Shown: positions 37,401 to 52,400, counted from the first letter of the stretch. The stretch is 64,000 bases of DNA from Amyelois transitella (GCF_032362555.1 NC_083524.1:5690001-5754000), one strand, 5' to 3'. Notes: generated by a model not told the origin, from the letters alone. Made by a program: numbers and translations.

Positions 37401-40400
37401 TGATTCGATCGATAAACACCTTTGTTATTCTATTGGCTATCACATAACATAACAACAAAAGGCAGGAACAAATATCTGATCCCTTGTCTCAAAATAGTTG
37501 GGTTTCCTCATTCCGCCCTGTTATGATGTTGGCATAAACATGTCGTGTTACGTTGTAAACATGCTTGACCCGGTTCGCTCCAAAGAGAAGTAATGCAAGT
37601 CTCGGAATTACATTTTGAGGCCATTCTTTAGTTGATAAACAAAGAAACGCCACGTAACGAATGGGGTCAGGGTGTAAGTATATTTCAGGGAAGAATTTAT
37701 TGCACATGTATAGTAATTTCACTTTACATTTATCGAGTACCGTTTTTTGAAGATTTCAATATTGTTTTTACAAGCAGTAACTTAAATTTCTACTATGTCG
37801 CAGGAAAAAGCTGAAATTATATGACACGGCAAAATCTAGTCTCTCTAAGTTTATGATCATTCATAGGGGCTTTGGGATAAGATACATAAGAAAATTGGTC
37901 AATTTAATGAAATAGCTTTAAATTTTTTGTTGAGTCCTGTTAAAAAAACATGTTTTATGTAGTTAATATCATAAACTTTGGAAAGTTCAATTCATTTATG
38001 AATGAAATAGAATCAATATTTAGAATGAATTTATGAATGAAATTTTTGTATGAAGTTTAATGTCGAACTGTGCTGAAAACCAAATTAGCTATCCATACAA
38101 TAAACATAACTTATATATTATGCAAATTTATGGAAGCTACCTTTGGAACGAAACGCGAGTTCTATTCTAATAATAAAATTTTAATGTTCTTTGCGAAATA
38201 ACAATGTAAGATTTTCCTTTTCACATAATGCTAAATCTTTATATGTATATCGCAGCAAGATATTTCGCACTACTTAATATTTTGGATTTCACTATTTAAC
38301 TGGTAGGGTTTGTTCAGGTAATTCAAATTTCATGATTGTATTGTAGTTAATGGTCGGAGTCTGATAAAACATGTAAGTGATGCTTTAAGAGTAGTTATGC
38401 CATGCTGTGAATATAAATATTTGCGTTAGGTTTATATGGTCGGCGCCATGCCTAACATTAAATAAACGTAAGTAGTAAAGTTGTAAGTACATCCATCTCA
38501 GTTTGGTCCAAAGGTTCGACTGGCAGAGAATGCCTTGTGGCATTAAGTCCACCTGTTGTACATTTTACGTGCGTAAAGTTTATATAAATAAAAGTATTGA
38601 TCATCATTAGCCGATTATTCTAGCAGTAACTCATTTTATTCCTTCTTGTGAGATAACTTATATCCATCATAATGGTTTACAAGTAAATTATTATTGTATA
38701 AATAGCCACATCCGCGTTACTATATCAAAGGAACCTTCAAGAAATAAATGTAATAATGCGAATTATTACAGAAGTCCGATCACTAACTGACCGCTAGATT
38801 AATTGTTGTATAATTCCCTCGTAAGGAAGTTACAATTGCTTTGAAGGAGACTTATCTGCCATTCATAGGTAAAGAAGTAATACATTTTCAAAATGTTTTA
38901 CTTGAACACAGTATGTTACCTCGGAAACCCAAGTAGTATTTGAATAAATATCTAGTATAAAATACTGTTAGAAAATCAGATTTCCAAAGGTAATATGTGT
39001 TCTTTATCCAAAACCGTTAAATGGATTTTGCATAGACTCGTATTTAAAATCCATCAAACGTGTTTTTAAAGCCGTATTTAAAGCCCCGAGTAAGTTTTAA
39101 GTAATTGCGTAAAACGGTGCGTTTGTTAAGTCTATTCATATTGTAATATTTTATTAGCCATCATTGTATTTTATCTAACTTATCAAGTGACAGGTCAAGT
39201 AAACGCAAGTATAGGAAATTCTTCAATGTCGAATCGGATGTCTAGATCTTATCATTAGAATGCTAGTTTTTCTCACTTTATAAGATCTCCCACAGAAAGT
39301 AGATATTGTTTGGTGCCTCTAATTCCCGAATGAGATAAATACGAGTATTATATAATACGAGTATCATCTATTAGGTACCTATCTTAATATTACTAAATTA
39401 AATATTTATGTACTTAGCCTATTTGTACATTTTTGAAACATCGTATTTGATAAGAATTTATGAAGGGTTGGAAACGCGCGTGGCGGGAAGGCACACGTTT
39501 CGGTTTTAAAGGTTTTAGGAGATTTTTTATTTAGAGTAAATTCTCAAAATATAATGAAATCAAATTTTATGTAATTCACAGTATGTCTACGCCAACTTCT
39601 GTAACCGCTTACCAACAAGATTTCATTGACTTATGAGTTCTAAAAATTGTTAAATATCTACATTGTTAGCAGTTTTTCTAGCTTATAAATATTTATTGAC
39701 GCCATTACATAAGTAAGATACGTACAAATGGAAAATACCGGCTATTTGCTGTATTGAATGTAAATCTAAAATTATGTCAATGTAAATGTTGTTATATTTC
39801 TTTGCGTTCTGTAAATCTGAATAGGTTTATAAAGGGTGACTAACATGTAAATTAAGAATAAACGCAAGGTATATAACACGTAAGAGATAATATCTCTCAA
39901 GGGATAGACAGAGGCAAAATTTATAAAGACTACGAAGGCCACGTTTAGTTTGCTTTTACGAAATTCATGGGAAAGATATGGAGAGGTTCTATTTTTAAAT
40001 GCCGGCAACCACACGACACCAAAAAATACTTTATATTATTAAAACATTTATCAGATCAAATTGTACGAGATATTGGACCTACTTTTTGACTACTAAATCA
40101 AATTAACATAGACATAAATCACAAGTCGACCTAGATCATGATCGGGAGACGACGACACCCATAAAACTTCAAACAGAGGCTGATTCACGCCACAATAAAC
40201 GTATTGTCTGGGCTGACCCGATGATGGCGAGGTCCAGTAATCTAAAAAACAGCTAAATAAATTTATTTCAGTATTGAATAACTGGATTTATTTAGCAGAA
40301 AGCAATAAAAAAGAAATAATTTCAGTCTTAGTAAATTTTCACACATCGCTAACATAAATCTTATGCGGCGTATTTCCTAGAATCGATCTGATTGATCGAT

Positions 40401-43400
40401 GTCGTAAAAGGCGACTAAATAAATAGGCACATTCATCGATCGCAGCGCGCTTTTACCATGATATAATATATATCCAAAAATTGCATTGTTTAGACGAGTT
40501 AAAATAAAGCGACTTAAACAATAATACTTAAATAAGTTGTTTAAAAATTTTCTTGAAATAATAAAGAAGTATTATGAAAATAGTTGAGAAAATTTTGAGT
40601 CGATTCTGAAAAATTCTTATCAATCATGGCGTCACCTCCGAAATTGTTGTTTGCTTTTCTGTGACGCAAGCGGCGTGTTTGGACAATTAATTAGGAGAGG
40701 AGACAATCGCTGACCGATAGGTGAGGAAACTCATACAACTGCTATATTTCTAACTGATAAAGTAAATGAATATGGCTAATTTGTTGTTAAGCGAATAGGT
40801 TTGGAACTACTTACAATTAAGTCTTAATTTTTCTTGGTATTTTATTTGTTCATTCATATATTTTTTTAGAATGCATTGTAATTTTTTTTTGCAAATAAAT
40901 GCAAAGATGATTTTGTTGTTATGTTTATGTGTTTTAAGTAAAGTCACAAACCACACATAAGTACACGTTAATTTATAATTGAGCTCCACTGTTACTTGTT
41001 ATTACACTATGTACATAAAAAGCGTGAAACTGTGTGGTATCTACAGCAATTTAGAAATTTTACTTGTTTTTTAGATTTCCGACGTCTCATATAATTTTTT
41101 AATCACTATTTATTCAAATCTCATAATTATTTGAAGAACGTATAACCTGTTGTTAGTATGAAAAACTCTGAAGGACAAGAGATATTCAAAAAGTTCCACA
41201 ATAAATATCCTCATTTGTAATTCAAGGAGCATCTGTACTACACATTTAAGAAGAATAATGATCAATATCAATGAGACATATTTTAAACCTCATTACAGAC
41301 ATGGTCATTCAGATTTATTTAAGCAATGTAGTAGATATATGTATAGTGTTGGTGTGTCTTTTCCAAATAAATTAAAAAAAAGCCGTCGTGTCGTGTCTCC
41401 ACGAACGTGGTCTTTTACGATTCTGTTTACGTATTTAAATACCACATTGTTATTGTTTTTTACGAGCCTATGAATGTGGTACTTTCAACGTGCTTTATCT
41501 GCTGTGCTAATACGCATGTCCTTACTTACGTCTTTAATCTAATTCCCATTGAGATTACATTGTATTAATGCGACTGTATGATTGTCAATTAGTAGAGTAA
41601 CATTACCATTGTTGATTTCATATGTCGCTCTACGGAAGTGCGCGTCAAAATCTAAGGTGTGAAGAATGGCTCTTACTGGTAAACAGTGAACAATAGTAGT
41701 AGGCGGGCAACGATCAACAGCTTGTTATTTTTTTATTCGATAGGTTTTTGCTGAGGGCTCTAGCGGATGCACGCGTTATTTTATCTGTGCCTATGCGCCT
41801 ATGTTCAGTTAAATTTATGGAGATGATTCGGATGTTTGTTTTGATACATATGTCATTCACCTTTTGTATTATACTGATGAATAAAATTATCTACATGTAA
41901 TTTATTAACATTATCATATTATCATACGTACATATAATCACGACTATATCCCTTGCGGGGTAAACAGAGCCAATAGTTTTGAAGAGACTGATTGGCCACG
42001 TTCAGCTGTTTCGCTTAATGATAAAATTGAGATTCAAATAATGACAGGTTGCTAGCCCAACGCCTAAAAGAAGAATCCCATAATCCTTATCAAAATTATT
42101 ATTTTCCAAATTATGTATTTTTTACGCTGAAGTCACGTGTGTGGCAGGTCTCTACAAATCAAATCTAATATCTGTTGTTACTTCCCAAATCCCTTGCCAA
42201 ATTCATCTATCACAGCAGAGTACCATTCTAAATTTAGAAGTCTTTCGAAAGCACTGCGGCTAGCGTTTAATGTTACGTAAATTTATTGCTTATATGACTT
42301 GATTCTAGCTTTAAATTCTTGCGAATTGGAACAGGATTTTACGACTGAGTACAATAAACGAGAGCACTAAGACAGAATACCAGACCAAGCTCGACAACTC
42401 ATACCGACGATAATACTTAAACTGACCTACATAAACTTTTCCACGATTCACTTTTTCATTGTGACTCATTTACACGATTATCGTTGAAAGTTTATAATGT
42501 TATTTGTTGTCTGTGTGAGTTATTTTAAACAACGATAAATTTAGTAGCCACCTTTTCAGATACTTTTTTAGCTCGAGACGCAACGAAATGTAACTAGTTG
42601 ACATTGTAGTGCGTTTAAATTTTGTTTCTCGTTATATCAGGTATTATTCGTTTATATTAGGTGATATTAATACGTGCGTATGTTTAGATATTTATGTTGT
42701 TACCTTTAAACCATATGTAAAAGTAGATGTTTACCAGGAGCTAGCCTCGGAAGTGTGCAAATGCAATGCGCAAACATATGCATAAAATTAGTGCTAACGA
42801 TATTGCTGTATTGTGTGACTTGTGTCTTTGTTTTGCTAGTACATATATGATCTTATCTATAAGTTGTATATAGGTCCCCATCCTATTCCACGTGCAACAA
42901 TCTCTTCTCAGAAGCAACCGACAGCTTTACTATATCACATGATATAAGTAACGGTAGTACGGCGTTCCACAAGGTATTCACCTGGGACCTTTTTGTTTTG
43001 CGATTGAATTACATTAGCTGTACGTAGTAGTGGGCCTAGGAATTCGATGTGCACGCGAAACCTAATACTGTTGTTTGTGAAATGTTACGTCAAGTCACGT
43101 GGCCCGATAACGTGAATGACCGCCAATCTCACATTTCTGTTTTGATTGTTGTTTAAAAAATTTTAAATCTATGAGAACTTGTGATATTAGGTTTTTATCT
43201 AATTTTTGTATATCGGCCTCTATACATTTAGTTTGAAAACATAGTGTACTACAATATTTTGGTACGTCTAGGTAAATTCTTGAAGTCATAAATAAGAGAT
43301 AGAAAACACGTGTCTTAAAATAACGCAATGAATAAAATTTACGAGAACTGAAATTAGAATTTCTCGAACGAAATTCAATGTTGGTTTTATGTATTTTTGC

Positions 43401-46400
43401 ACATTATTACGAATGTGCTGCATAATAAATGTAATGCTAATGTTGTAATGGGTACTAAAACCACGACCTACGACGGCTGCACCTATCATTCACATAGTTT
43501 TACTCTGTTTACGAAGTCAGTATTATTTCTTTGACAAAATTAGTTCACAGAATTATTTATAGTGACACGCTATTAATGTATTCTTAATTTATTGAGATAA
43601 CAGACAGCCTGGCGACTTTTCAAGAGTCATAGACAACAAGTCGTAAAATAAAGGAATCAAAATATCAAACAATGCAGGCAGATGAAACAATGCTCTTCAC
43701 CATAAAACGGATCGATAGAACACCATCTTTTTGTATTGACTCACTATATGTGAGATCGATAGGGGGTGTAATTTTATTTTGAATTTATTTCAATGTTTTG
43801 AGTATACTCCTAAGATCATTTAATAAGTGTTCTCCAATATCAGAACAATATTAAGGAATATCAAACGACAAGTTGCGGCATATAAACTTAAAAAAAATTG
43901 TAAAAATAATCTTATAATAGGATTGTTTGCTAAAACAGTTTTCGCGTTTTCTTGAAAGACCTGTACCATTATTTATCGCTTTTGGGATTTGAACAATTGT
44001 CATAAAATGAGTATTAGGATCGATGATGTTGCCTATTTGCACTGAAGAAAAACATTAAATACGTACCTACGTATTTAATGTTTTTCTTAAATAACGATTG
44101 AAACAGGTTACGATTACCTATCGTAACCTGTTTCAATCGTTACGATTCCAATACGACATTGACTCTTTTGATCAATAGCCAAGACATTAGAGATAGTCTT
44201 GTTTCGAACAGCGTTTAATTAGATAGTTTATAGTGGAAAATCACTATGTTCAGGCGCCAGATGGACAGATGCCAACCTTTCACCTTTCTTGCAAAGGCAT
44301 TGTTTGAGATAATTATCTTATTATGAGTGTATATTAAAAGGGAGAAACTCAAAATGGATTGGTCTATATCTCTGAGATAATGATGAATGTTATTGTTTTT
44401 AAATTCAGTGTAACGAGTCATAAAATAAAGAACTTGATACATACTAACAAATCAAAGCGTGCTTTGTGATATTTCCAAATTGACAGTTTTTAGGTATCTA
44501 ATTTATAATTATGAGTGTGTAACGGATATTTCAATTGGTTAATAAGTATTAATACGTATCATCAAATTAAAGCCAGATTTTTTTAACATACTTGAAACTT
44601 TCATTGACCCGAAGTGTCCAAACTCAACTACAACTAATTAATGTAAAGAAATCTTTACCAATGTCATGCGTAGGTAGATTCGGTCGGTGAACAAGTTATG
44701 ATCGTCACAAAGTATGCCTCCCACGACGGCTGTTTATATTCATACTGCTTTTAACTGCATATAACGGCAAAACCAACTTGTTAAATCTAGACTTCTTATA
44801 AGGTTAATACGCTGACACCTATTGTAATTTTATCTCGTCAGAATTGTTAAATGTGTATCTACTAAATTAATGGGGAGAAAAACGTTTAATAAAACGTTTT
44901 TGTTAGTTTGTGCAATGAATGGGTTTTTTATTGTTATGTTCACCATGACTTACTGGTTAAAATATGGCACTAGTCAAAGGCAAGTTTTGATAGAATATTG
45001 TAGCAGATAAGGCAAATGTAGCATTCAGAACTCTATCCATCTTAAGCCAAATTTAGTTTTAATAAGCCTTTTTTATTTAGTAACAATAATAATTTAAAAA
45101 AATAATGTCACACCTACTCTTTCGGATGAGTTTAATAAATCTGCTTGCGGCGGAAAGCGCATTTTAATTTTATTTTTGCCAGACTAGCGCGCCAGATAAA
45201 AATTTATTGTGAATCAAAATACTATCAATGTGGTGTGCTATACTTTCTCAGTTGCCAGAGCATTCGTTTCGTGCTAAATCCGTATTTTGCTAGTTGATAC
45301 AAAACGTAATGACGATCTCTTTCCGTCGCCTAGTTGGCAGTACTCCAACGCAAAAAGCTCTAGTTTTGATTGCTGAAATTGATATAACAGTTTCTGGTAT
45401 TTTGTTATGTTTACAAAGACTTCAATCATTAGATATTACTGCATCTGTTAAATAGCTAATAAGGTTAAAAATTCCCAAGATTGGTTGGTGCACTTTGTTA
45501 TTACTATAACTGTGCAAAATTTTTCTGTGTACAATTTTTTTTTGGCTATGTCATTCAGTATAAGAATTTGTGCAAGAATCCACTTGGACGTATAATATTA
45601 ATTGTTCAGAGTATGAACATAATATACAGTATTAGTTAACTGAAATCTAATGATAATAATGAGGACACAGATTTTCGCAAAACTACAGTAGAAACAGAAT
45701 TATGTGAAAGTGAGTGAAATTAACCAGGAATATATTTTAGAGATATTGTTAAAAAATGAATATGAATTTTAAATACGATGCTTTAAAAATGAAATTATGA
45801 CGTAAACAAGCTCCTTTTATCCGATTATTAATATTTATAGTGACAGTAATATATGTAAGTCCTTAAGTGTAAGTGAATCACGTTATACACCCAATAAAGG
45901 TGTCAAGGATGTAAATTCACTGAAATACAAAGTAAATTACAATTAATAAAATGAACTTTACTCAAACTGCGCACAAAATTTCGATGTTTCCGGTAAAGGG
46001 GCTTGTTTGTGAAAGAGACAGTGCTATAAGAGGGACAAGGAGCGATATAAAACAAATGTGACCCTGAACGTAAGGCTGGCCTACTCCCGCTACCGATGGA
46101 TCAATAATCCGGGACCCCTCCAGGAATAAGGATGCGTAATACCGCCGCGTAGTAACACTGCGTAGTGGGCCAAAAGAGCAATGTACTTTCCTTGAAATGG
46201 CTCAAGAAGTTTAAGGCCGTGAATGAGCGGACGAACTACGTTGTATCATAGAATACATAATGCCACGTAATTTGTATCTCGGTTACGATGGTTCTACTCG
46301 TACTGATATCTTTGTAAAATTTTTGGGCCGTTTTGAGAGTTATAAACGTCGGTGTAGCCTAATAAGTATGCAGGGATCGGGGCAAGTGGAAAGATGTAGA

Positions 46401-49400
46401 ATTTCCCTATCCCTCCGAAAAAGAGGTGTAAGTATGTGTGTGTATGTAGTCTTTTTAAAATTGGCAAAATTTTAAAAAGACTTTACATACACATGAATTT
46501 TGCTTTTTACAATTTATATTTACAATAACATTTTGGGAACGCTTTATTAGTAATGGTACCTACTATTTTTTTTAATACTAAGAAGTAAAAAAAAACGTGG
46601 CAGTGGTTTTCGTTGTTAATTTATTTTCATGTCAACAATATTCCATGCAAAATTAGAATTTCATAGATGTGGTCATGGTCACGCGCTGGAATTTATCATA
46701 TCGGTATTACTTTTCCTATATGTTTGATCTGATTGGTTAAGATTGATGTTAAATCTTTTTGCAATCTGTTGTCTAGGTTAACGGTAAATATTAGATTTAT
46801 CAAGTATCTTTTTATATGCACGCTCAATCTCTTCGGTACCGCTATATAATACAGGTATAAAAAGTAGAAGTACTGGTTCCATAAACTTCCCACTCTTTCG
46901 CCCACGCGTGTCTTGGGTACCATCTAAAGTTATTTCAATGATGTCAGTTAATGCATTATTTTAAATACTTTTGTCAAGGTTTTGCTAATTACATCAACAT
47001 TTTTATCAATATGGTTAAATATAAATTATAACGTCTCAAACAGGCTTAGACTTATAAACTTGGGATCCTTTTAGGCGATGGGCTAGCAACCTGTCACTTT
47101 GAATTTCAATCCTTTCATTAAGCCAAACAGTTGAACGTGGCCTTTGAGTCTTTTCAAGACCGTTGGCTCTGTCTACCCCGCAAGAGATTTAGACGTGATT
47201 ATAAGAATATATGTCTCATACATTAACCATTTGCTTAAAATCTCACCAATATCATTTATATTTACAGGGTAGGTATTTAATAATAGCTCTTGAATTGAGG
47301 AATTCGTTTCACCGCCAAAATATCCGGTGAATTCTATTTTTGTGCTTCGCACTTTATCATTAGCTCAATTGATGGCTAAATTGGCTGAATTGATAAGCCT
47401 GTTTGTTTTTGTTTCGTTCATTCATACAATTCGTTTCGTATGGTGAATTGTTTTTACACAAGATTCCATTACGTCACACGCTCATTAAAAGATAAGGCAG
47501 TTATTGCAGTTTTTTATTCGGTATGCAAATAAGTTTCTTGAACTGCATTTTTTGTGACACTATTTTAAAGTTTTGATCTGATTAACTTTCCCAGATCTCC
47601 TTCTGCCAGTTTTTCTAATATTTTTGGCCTATACTTTTTCTTTTATTTTTTATACATAAATATCACAAAATCATTAAAAATACATACTCACATATATTTA
47701 TAGTTACTCGATGACATGAAGATACTCGACAAATCAATGACTAAATGAACAAATATCTGGTACAATACAATTTAAAAAAAAGTTACAGTTTCGCCACCGT
47801 CCATTTTATTCTTTTTTTAGGCAACGGGCTCAATATCATCTTGTTAGCCAAACAGCTGAACGTGGCCTAATTGTCTTCTCAAGACGGCTCTGTCTACCTC
47901 GTAAGGGTTATAGATGTGATTATATGTATGTATTTTATAATGGGTCCAACTTTAGGTAGTTGATTCGTTTTCAGAATGACATCATAATCTCTTTATATGC
48001 AGTAATAACACTGATGTTTTACTTGGCTTGACACTTCTCTGGCTAAAAACAAGAAATATTTAATAAAAACTTTAATTTTACTGCTTTATAATTAAACTAA
48101 CTTTACCTACCAATATTAACATAGATACACCTTAGTAGATCATTTCATTGCTATAGATTAATCATATCATATTGATAAAAAGTATTTACTTAAAAAGCAA
48201 AGCCGTTCTTCTTTTTGAGCAACCGAATTTCAAACGAATTCTTTAAGTCACGGGTTATAAATACATCTCGCTTAACCTTGGAATTTGTAACAATAAAAAA
48301 TATAAATCTTACTAACACGTTGTACATAATACATACACCGACACATATACTGGTGTGAACTGGTATAGAACAATGGACTGTTGTGAATAAATATAAATAG
48401 GTTTTAATTTCTGAGCGGACATTTAAAGTTTTTACTTCAATTTTTTTTAATCACTTTTTACACAAAATCTTTCTTCTTCTCTTTCTTTCCCTTCACTTCC
48501 TTTTCGCTTCGTTCACTTTCATCACTCTTTTCATGCAAATTCGTGTGTTTTTAGTACTCTTGACCTACCTTGATTTAAAAATCACAGGTACAACTAACTT
48601 TATCTATTGAATTATACTGAAATAAATAGGGATTGTCTTGCTTTAAACTTTTAGTAATACTAATATATTCTTATAATTTCCTTAATAGTAGCAAGTAGTT
48701 TACCTACGGAGTCAGAAGAAAATGTTGTCATTTTGTAACTCAAAAGACAAGGAAACAGATTAGTTAAGTGTTATGACTTAGGCATGTAAAAAATTCCTAT
48801 GCTGTGTCTCTTAAACACTGAGTAAAAAAGTGGAACCACCTTCTGAGTTAGATCGAGACGTCTAGTAATAACTCAGGAACAATAATATTGATCCTATAGT
48901 TCAAAGTACAACTCTTTTAACAATTTAAAATACAAAACCTTTGCGTAGTAGTATCGCAAAAACGTGAACAATAGTTAGTACAAAGCCATTGTTGTGTTAG
49001 TAGTCGCACTCGGGTTAGCTCGTAAATACGGCCACGTGTTCGGCATAAATTCTCGCATTCAAGGTTGGGGGAAATAAAACCGGTTTGTGGACGCTTTTTA
49101 TGAAAGCCTTTATGTTTTAGTATCTTGTAATCGATATCAGTTTTTAGTTATATATCTTTAAATAGTCAATTAAATATGTTTTAATTTTTGATACTCCTAA
49201 ATAGATTTGGATGAAACTATACCTACTTACACGCAGGGCCGTTGTCAAATTGTTCAAAATCAGTTGTTGAAAAATTGCAGAGATGATAGAAATTTCTTGA
49301 GATTTGTATTAAGAGGATGCTAATACAACAATAATATTTATTGTAACAAATACAATTTTTATACATATCGGTCTACAAACATTAACAACGCACATCACCG

Positions 49401-52400
49401 CCTTAGTTAAAAGCTTTGCTCTTATCTTAAGAACAATGGCCACAGCCATATCTGATTTAGGTACTTTTCTGCATTATATAGACATAGTAGAACTCAGTCA
49501 GGCAGAATCCGTGGCACAGATTATAATAGATATATCTATTCGGAGAACAAATATCAGTGTAACTAAAGTTCAATTTGCCCGCCCTGTGAAATGACTCAAA
49601 GTCCCATGAGTCGCAAGCTGGCATGTTTACTACTGCGCAGCGAAGTGAAGAATGTCAACAAATTAAAGAATAACACCACAATAACAATGGCAAAAACCCA
49701 GAATTGCAAGAAATATCTTTGAATTTTTTGTTAAAAATTATTTAACAAATATTTCGTTTTGTTTGAGACTCGAACCCGGGAATGCGTGAGGTAAACAAAG
49801 ACGTTATAACACCATGAATGGGACTTTCCTTAAAGTTTTCTTTGGTCTGCCTACTTCACTTATATGGTTAAATCTTATGATCTTTAATTTCGGTTGTTCG
49901 TTGATAGGCATAATAGCTTTCTATTTGTTCGAACTATACAAATTAAATTCAAATTATATACACATTCATAAAATTAAGCCCCTTACGCAAAAGGGTAGTC
50001 AGATACTAAGTATATCTTACCACGATCCCTTTATATTTCCTCACTTCATCTACATACAAATTAAAACCATAATTACAAGGCTTTCAATACTAGGCAAAAA
50101 TTTTCATAGTTCTAATGTTCACAGTTAGTATGAAAAGCTCTTATGAAAAACATTGTTTTCAAGGTCTACCCACGTGGTTCTTCGAGTATCATTTAAATAT
50201 ATCAATGAGTCATTACTAACTACAACCCAACTGAACAAACAATATTATAAACAAACAAATGTGGAACTCGCAAATCTTTGATTGTTAATGAGTTTACTTT
50301 GCGATTCGGCGATACATTCCAGCTATAATTAAAAATTATTGCCAAAACAAAAATTTCGGAAACAAAATCCGAGATATTTAGTAAATATCCACTTTTCGAG
50401 AATAAAACGTTTTAACCCCTTATAATGTCTCTTACGCCTTTAGTTAAAGCGCAAATAAAGGCTATCTTTTTCGCGGATAATATGAGCGGACGACTGATGA
50501 AAACAGACGAAAATTTCAACAGATGTACGGAAAAAAATATTTTATCTTACATACGAGTATAAGTGTAGTATAAAGTGTAAAGTAAAAGAATAAAGTTTTG
50601 ATTCACGCACGAAATATAAAATTTTAAACATCCTCAATCAAAAGTTACGGGATACAATGTTTTGGAAAATGCTTCCCTCCGTAATGTTTTGTTCTCAAAA
50701 TGCATTATTTACGTATATTTGGGAAGTTAAGTTCTCAAGTTACGTATAACACTACGTGACCTGCCATAACGATGTTTAAAATGTTCTCAGAATTGTTATT
50801 GTTTTGTTTCTGTTAATAATATGCACGTTTATATACTAGAGTACGCCCACGTGAAGCAAAAAATCGCGCTAATTTTCTTTTTCACGGCAATTTCGGGAAA
50901 TCTTTTCTTCATGTACCTCTAAATCAAATAAAGAACCTATCAACTGCCAAATAGGTAATCTTTAAATCCAGGGTTTGGGCTGTGGGTTGATTTAGTACAT
51001 CACATAGTCGGTTAGTTTTCTCTTTGTATATTTAGCTAGAGAACATTCGAGATTCCGCCCGGGTAAAGAACCTGTGAAAAATAAGGTCAATCAATTTACT
51101 TCCGTAAATTTTTTTACTCCTTAAATACGTTAAGTTTATTTAAACTCCCCGCACTTCGCTTTGTCAAAGAAACAATTTAAGACAATTAATCAGATTTCTA
51201 TGATGTTACCAGTTGCATATTCAGCTTGTTTTAGGGCGCTTTATTTTCTAAGATTATCTGCATTAATAGTTACTAGGTCTGTTCAAATATTTAGAATTCT
51301 GTTAACAGATGACTTTACTTGCCTTTGAAAATCAACACAGATAGTATCTCAGTACATTTATTAACATGTTTATGGGCCCGCATGGATCCGTGAAATGTAA
51401 TAAACATTAGAGTGAGCGTAGTAAAGTGAACTATACCATTTGGACTCTATAGTATTTATGTTTATTGATAAGTCCATGACATCACCATGTTTGTTACACA
51501 TTTTTAACAATAGTGAGACAAATCAGATTTCTAAAAAAAGGAGTTAAATATGCCGTATGGTTCCCGACACCAAGAGACAGAATTCTATTTCGGACTCCAA
51601 GAGTTGCAAATACAGGTAGGAGAAAATGTATTTATGAAAACCATTGTGTTTGTAACATGACAGCTATAATACAATCATTATTGACTCAGTTAATACGTTA
51701 ACTGAGTCAATAATGATTGTATTGCTATTGGCATTTATTTAGCAGTAATACGTTACTGCTAAATAAATGCCAATAGCAACATTATTACTATAGGAAAACA
51801 TTATGTATGTATACATGCGTGAGATTTTTTTGTTAATAAAGAAACTATTGATTTCATATCGTTTAGGCTATGGTTTGGCAAATTTTCACAATCTCTGAAT
51901 ATTGATCAGCCTCGAGTTTTGTGTCTATTGATTCTGTCTACCCCGTCAGAATGAATATTTCTACCTTTTATTTTTTATAACAAATAGTTAATTCCGTAAG
52001 CATAACTTAGCGTAAATTATTTACAAAATTTACATTAATAAAATTTAAAAACGTGCTTTCTGTAAATATGAATTTAAAAAAAAAATGCAAGTGTTATAAT
52101 AAGTAAATTCCGTAGCGGTTTCGTCGCAGCGCCGAGTCGTAGAAATTTCGTAGCGCGTAGAAAACATTAAATTTATAAAATAATAGGTAAATTCCGTAGC
52201 GGTTGCGTAGCAGCGTCGAGTTGTAGAAAGAAACCCTCGCAGCATGTTGGGTCTTATTACTGGAATGTCCAGTCGGTTTTTAATACAACGTAGCCGTAAA
52301 AATGATAAAAAGTTTTATTCCATAGCGGTTCCGTAGCATCAGCGCTGAGTCGTAGAAACTTCGTAGCGCGTAGCTTATGTAACTTAAATTTACTGTGATG

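Noticed and set aside
44045..44142. microRNA cluster
   Set aside because: Perfect pairing over the whole arm with 2- and 5-base loops is unlike miRNA precursors, and the shared tip is better explained by a DNA repair event. Not excluded without small-RNA data.
52045..52245. 66-codon minus-strand frame with a repeated STTRRC...ATATEFTYY pattern
   Set aside because: The apparent protein repeat only reflects the CGTAG DNA repeat.
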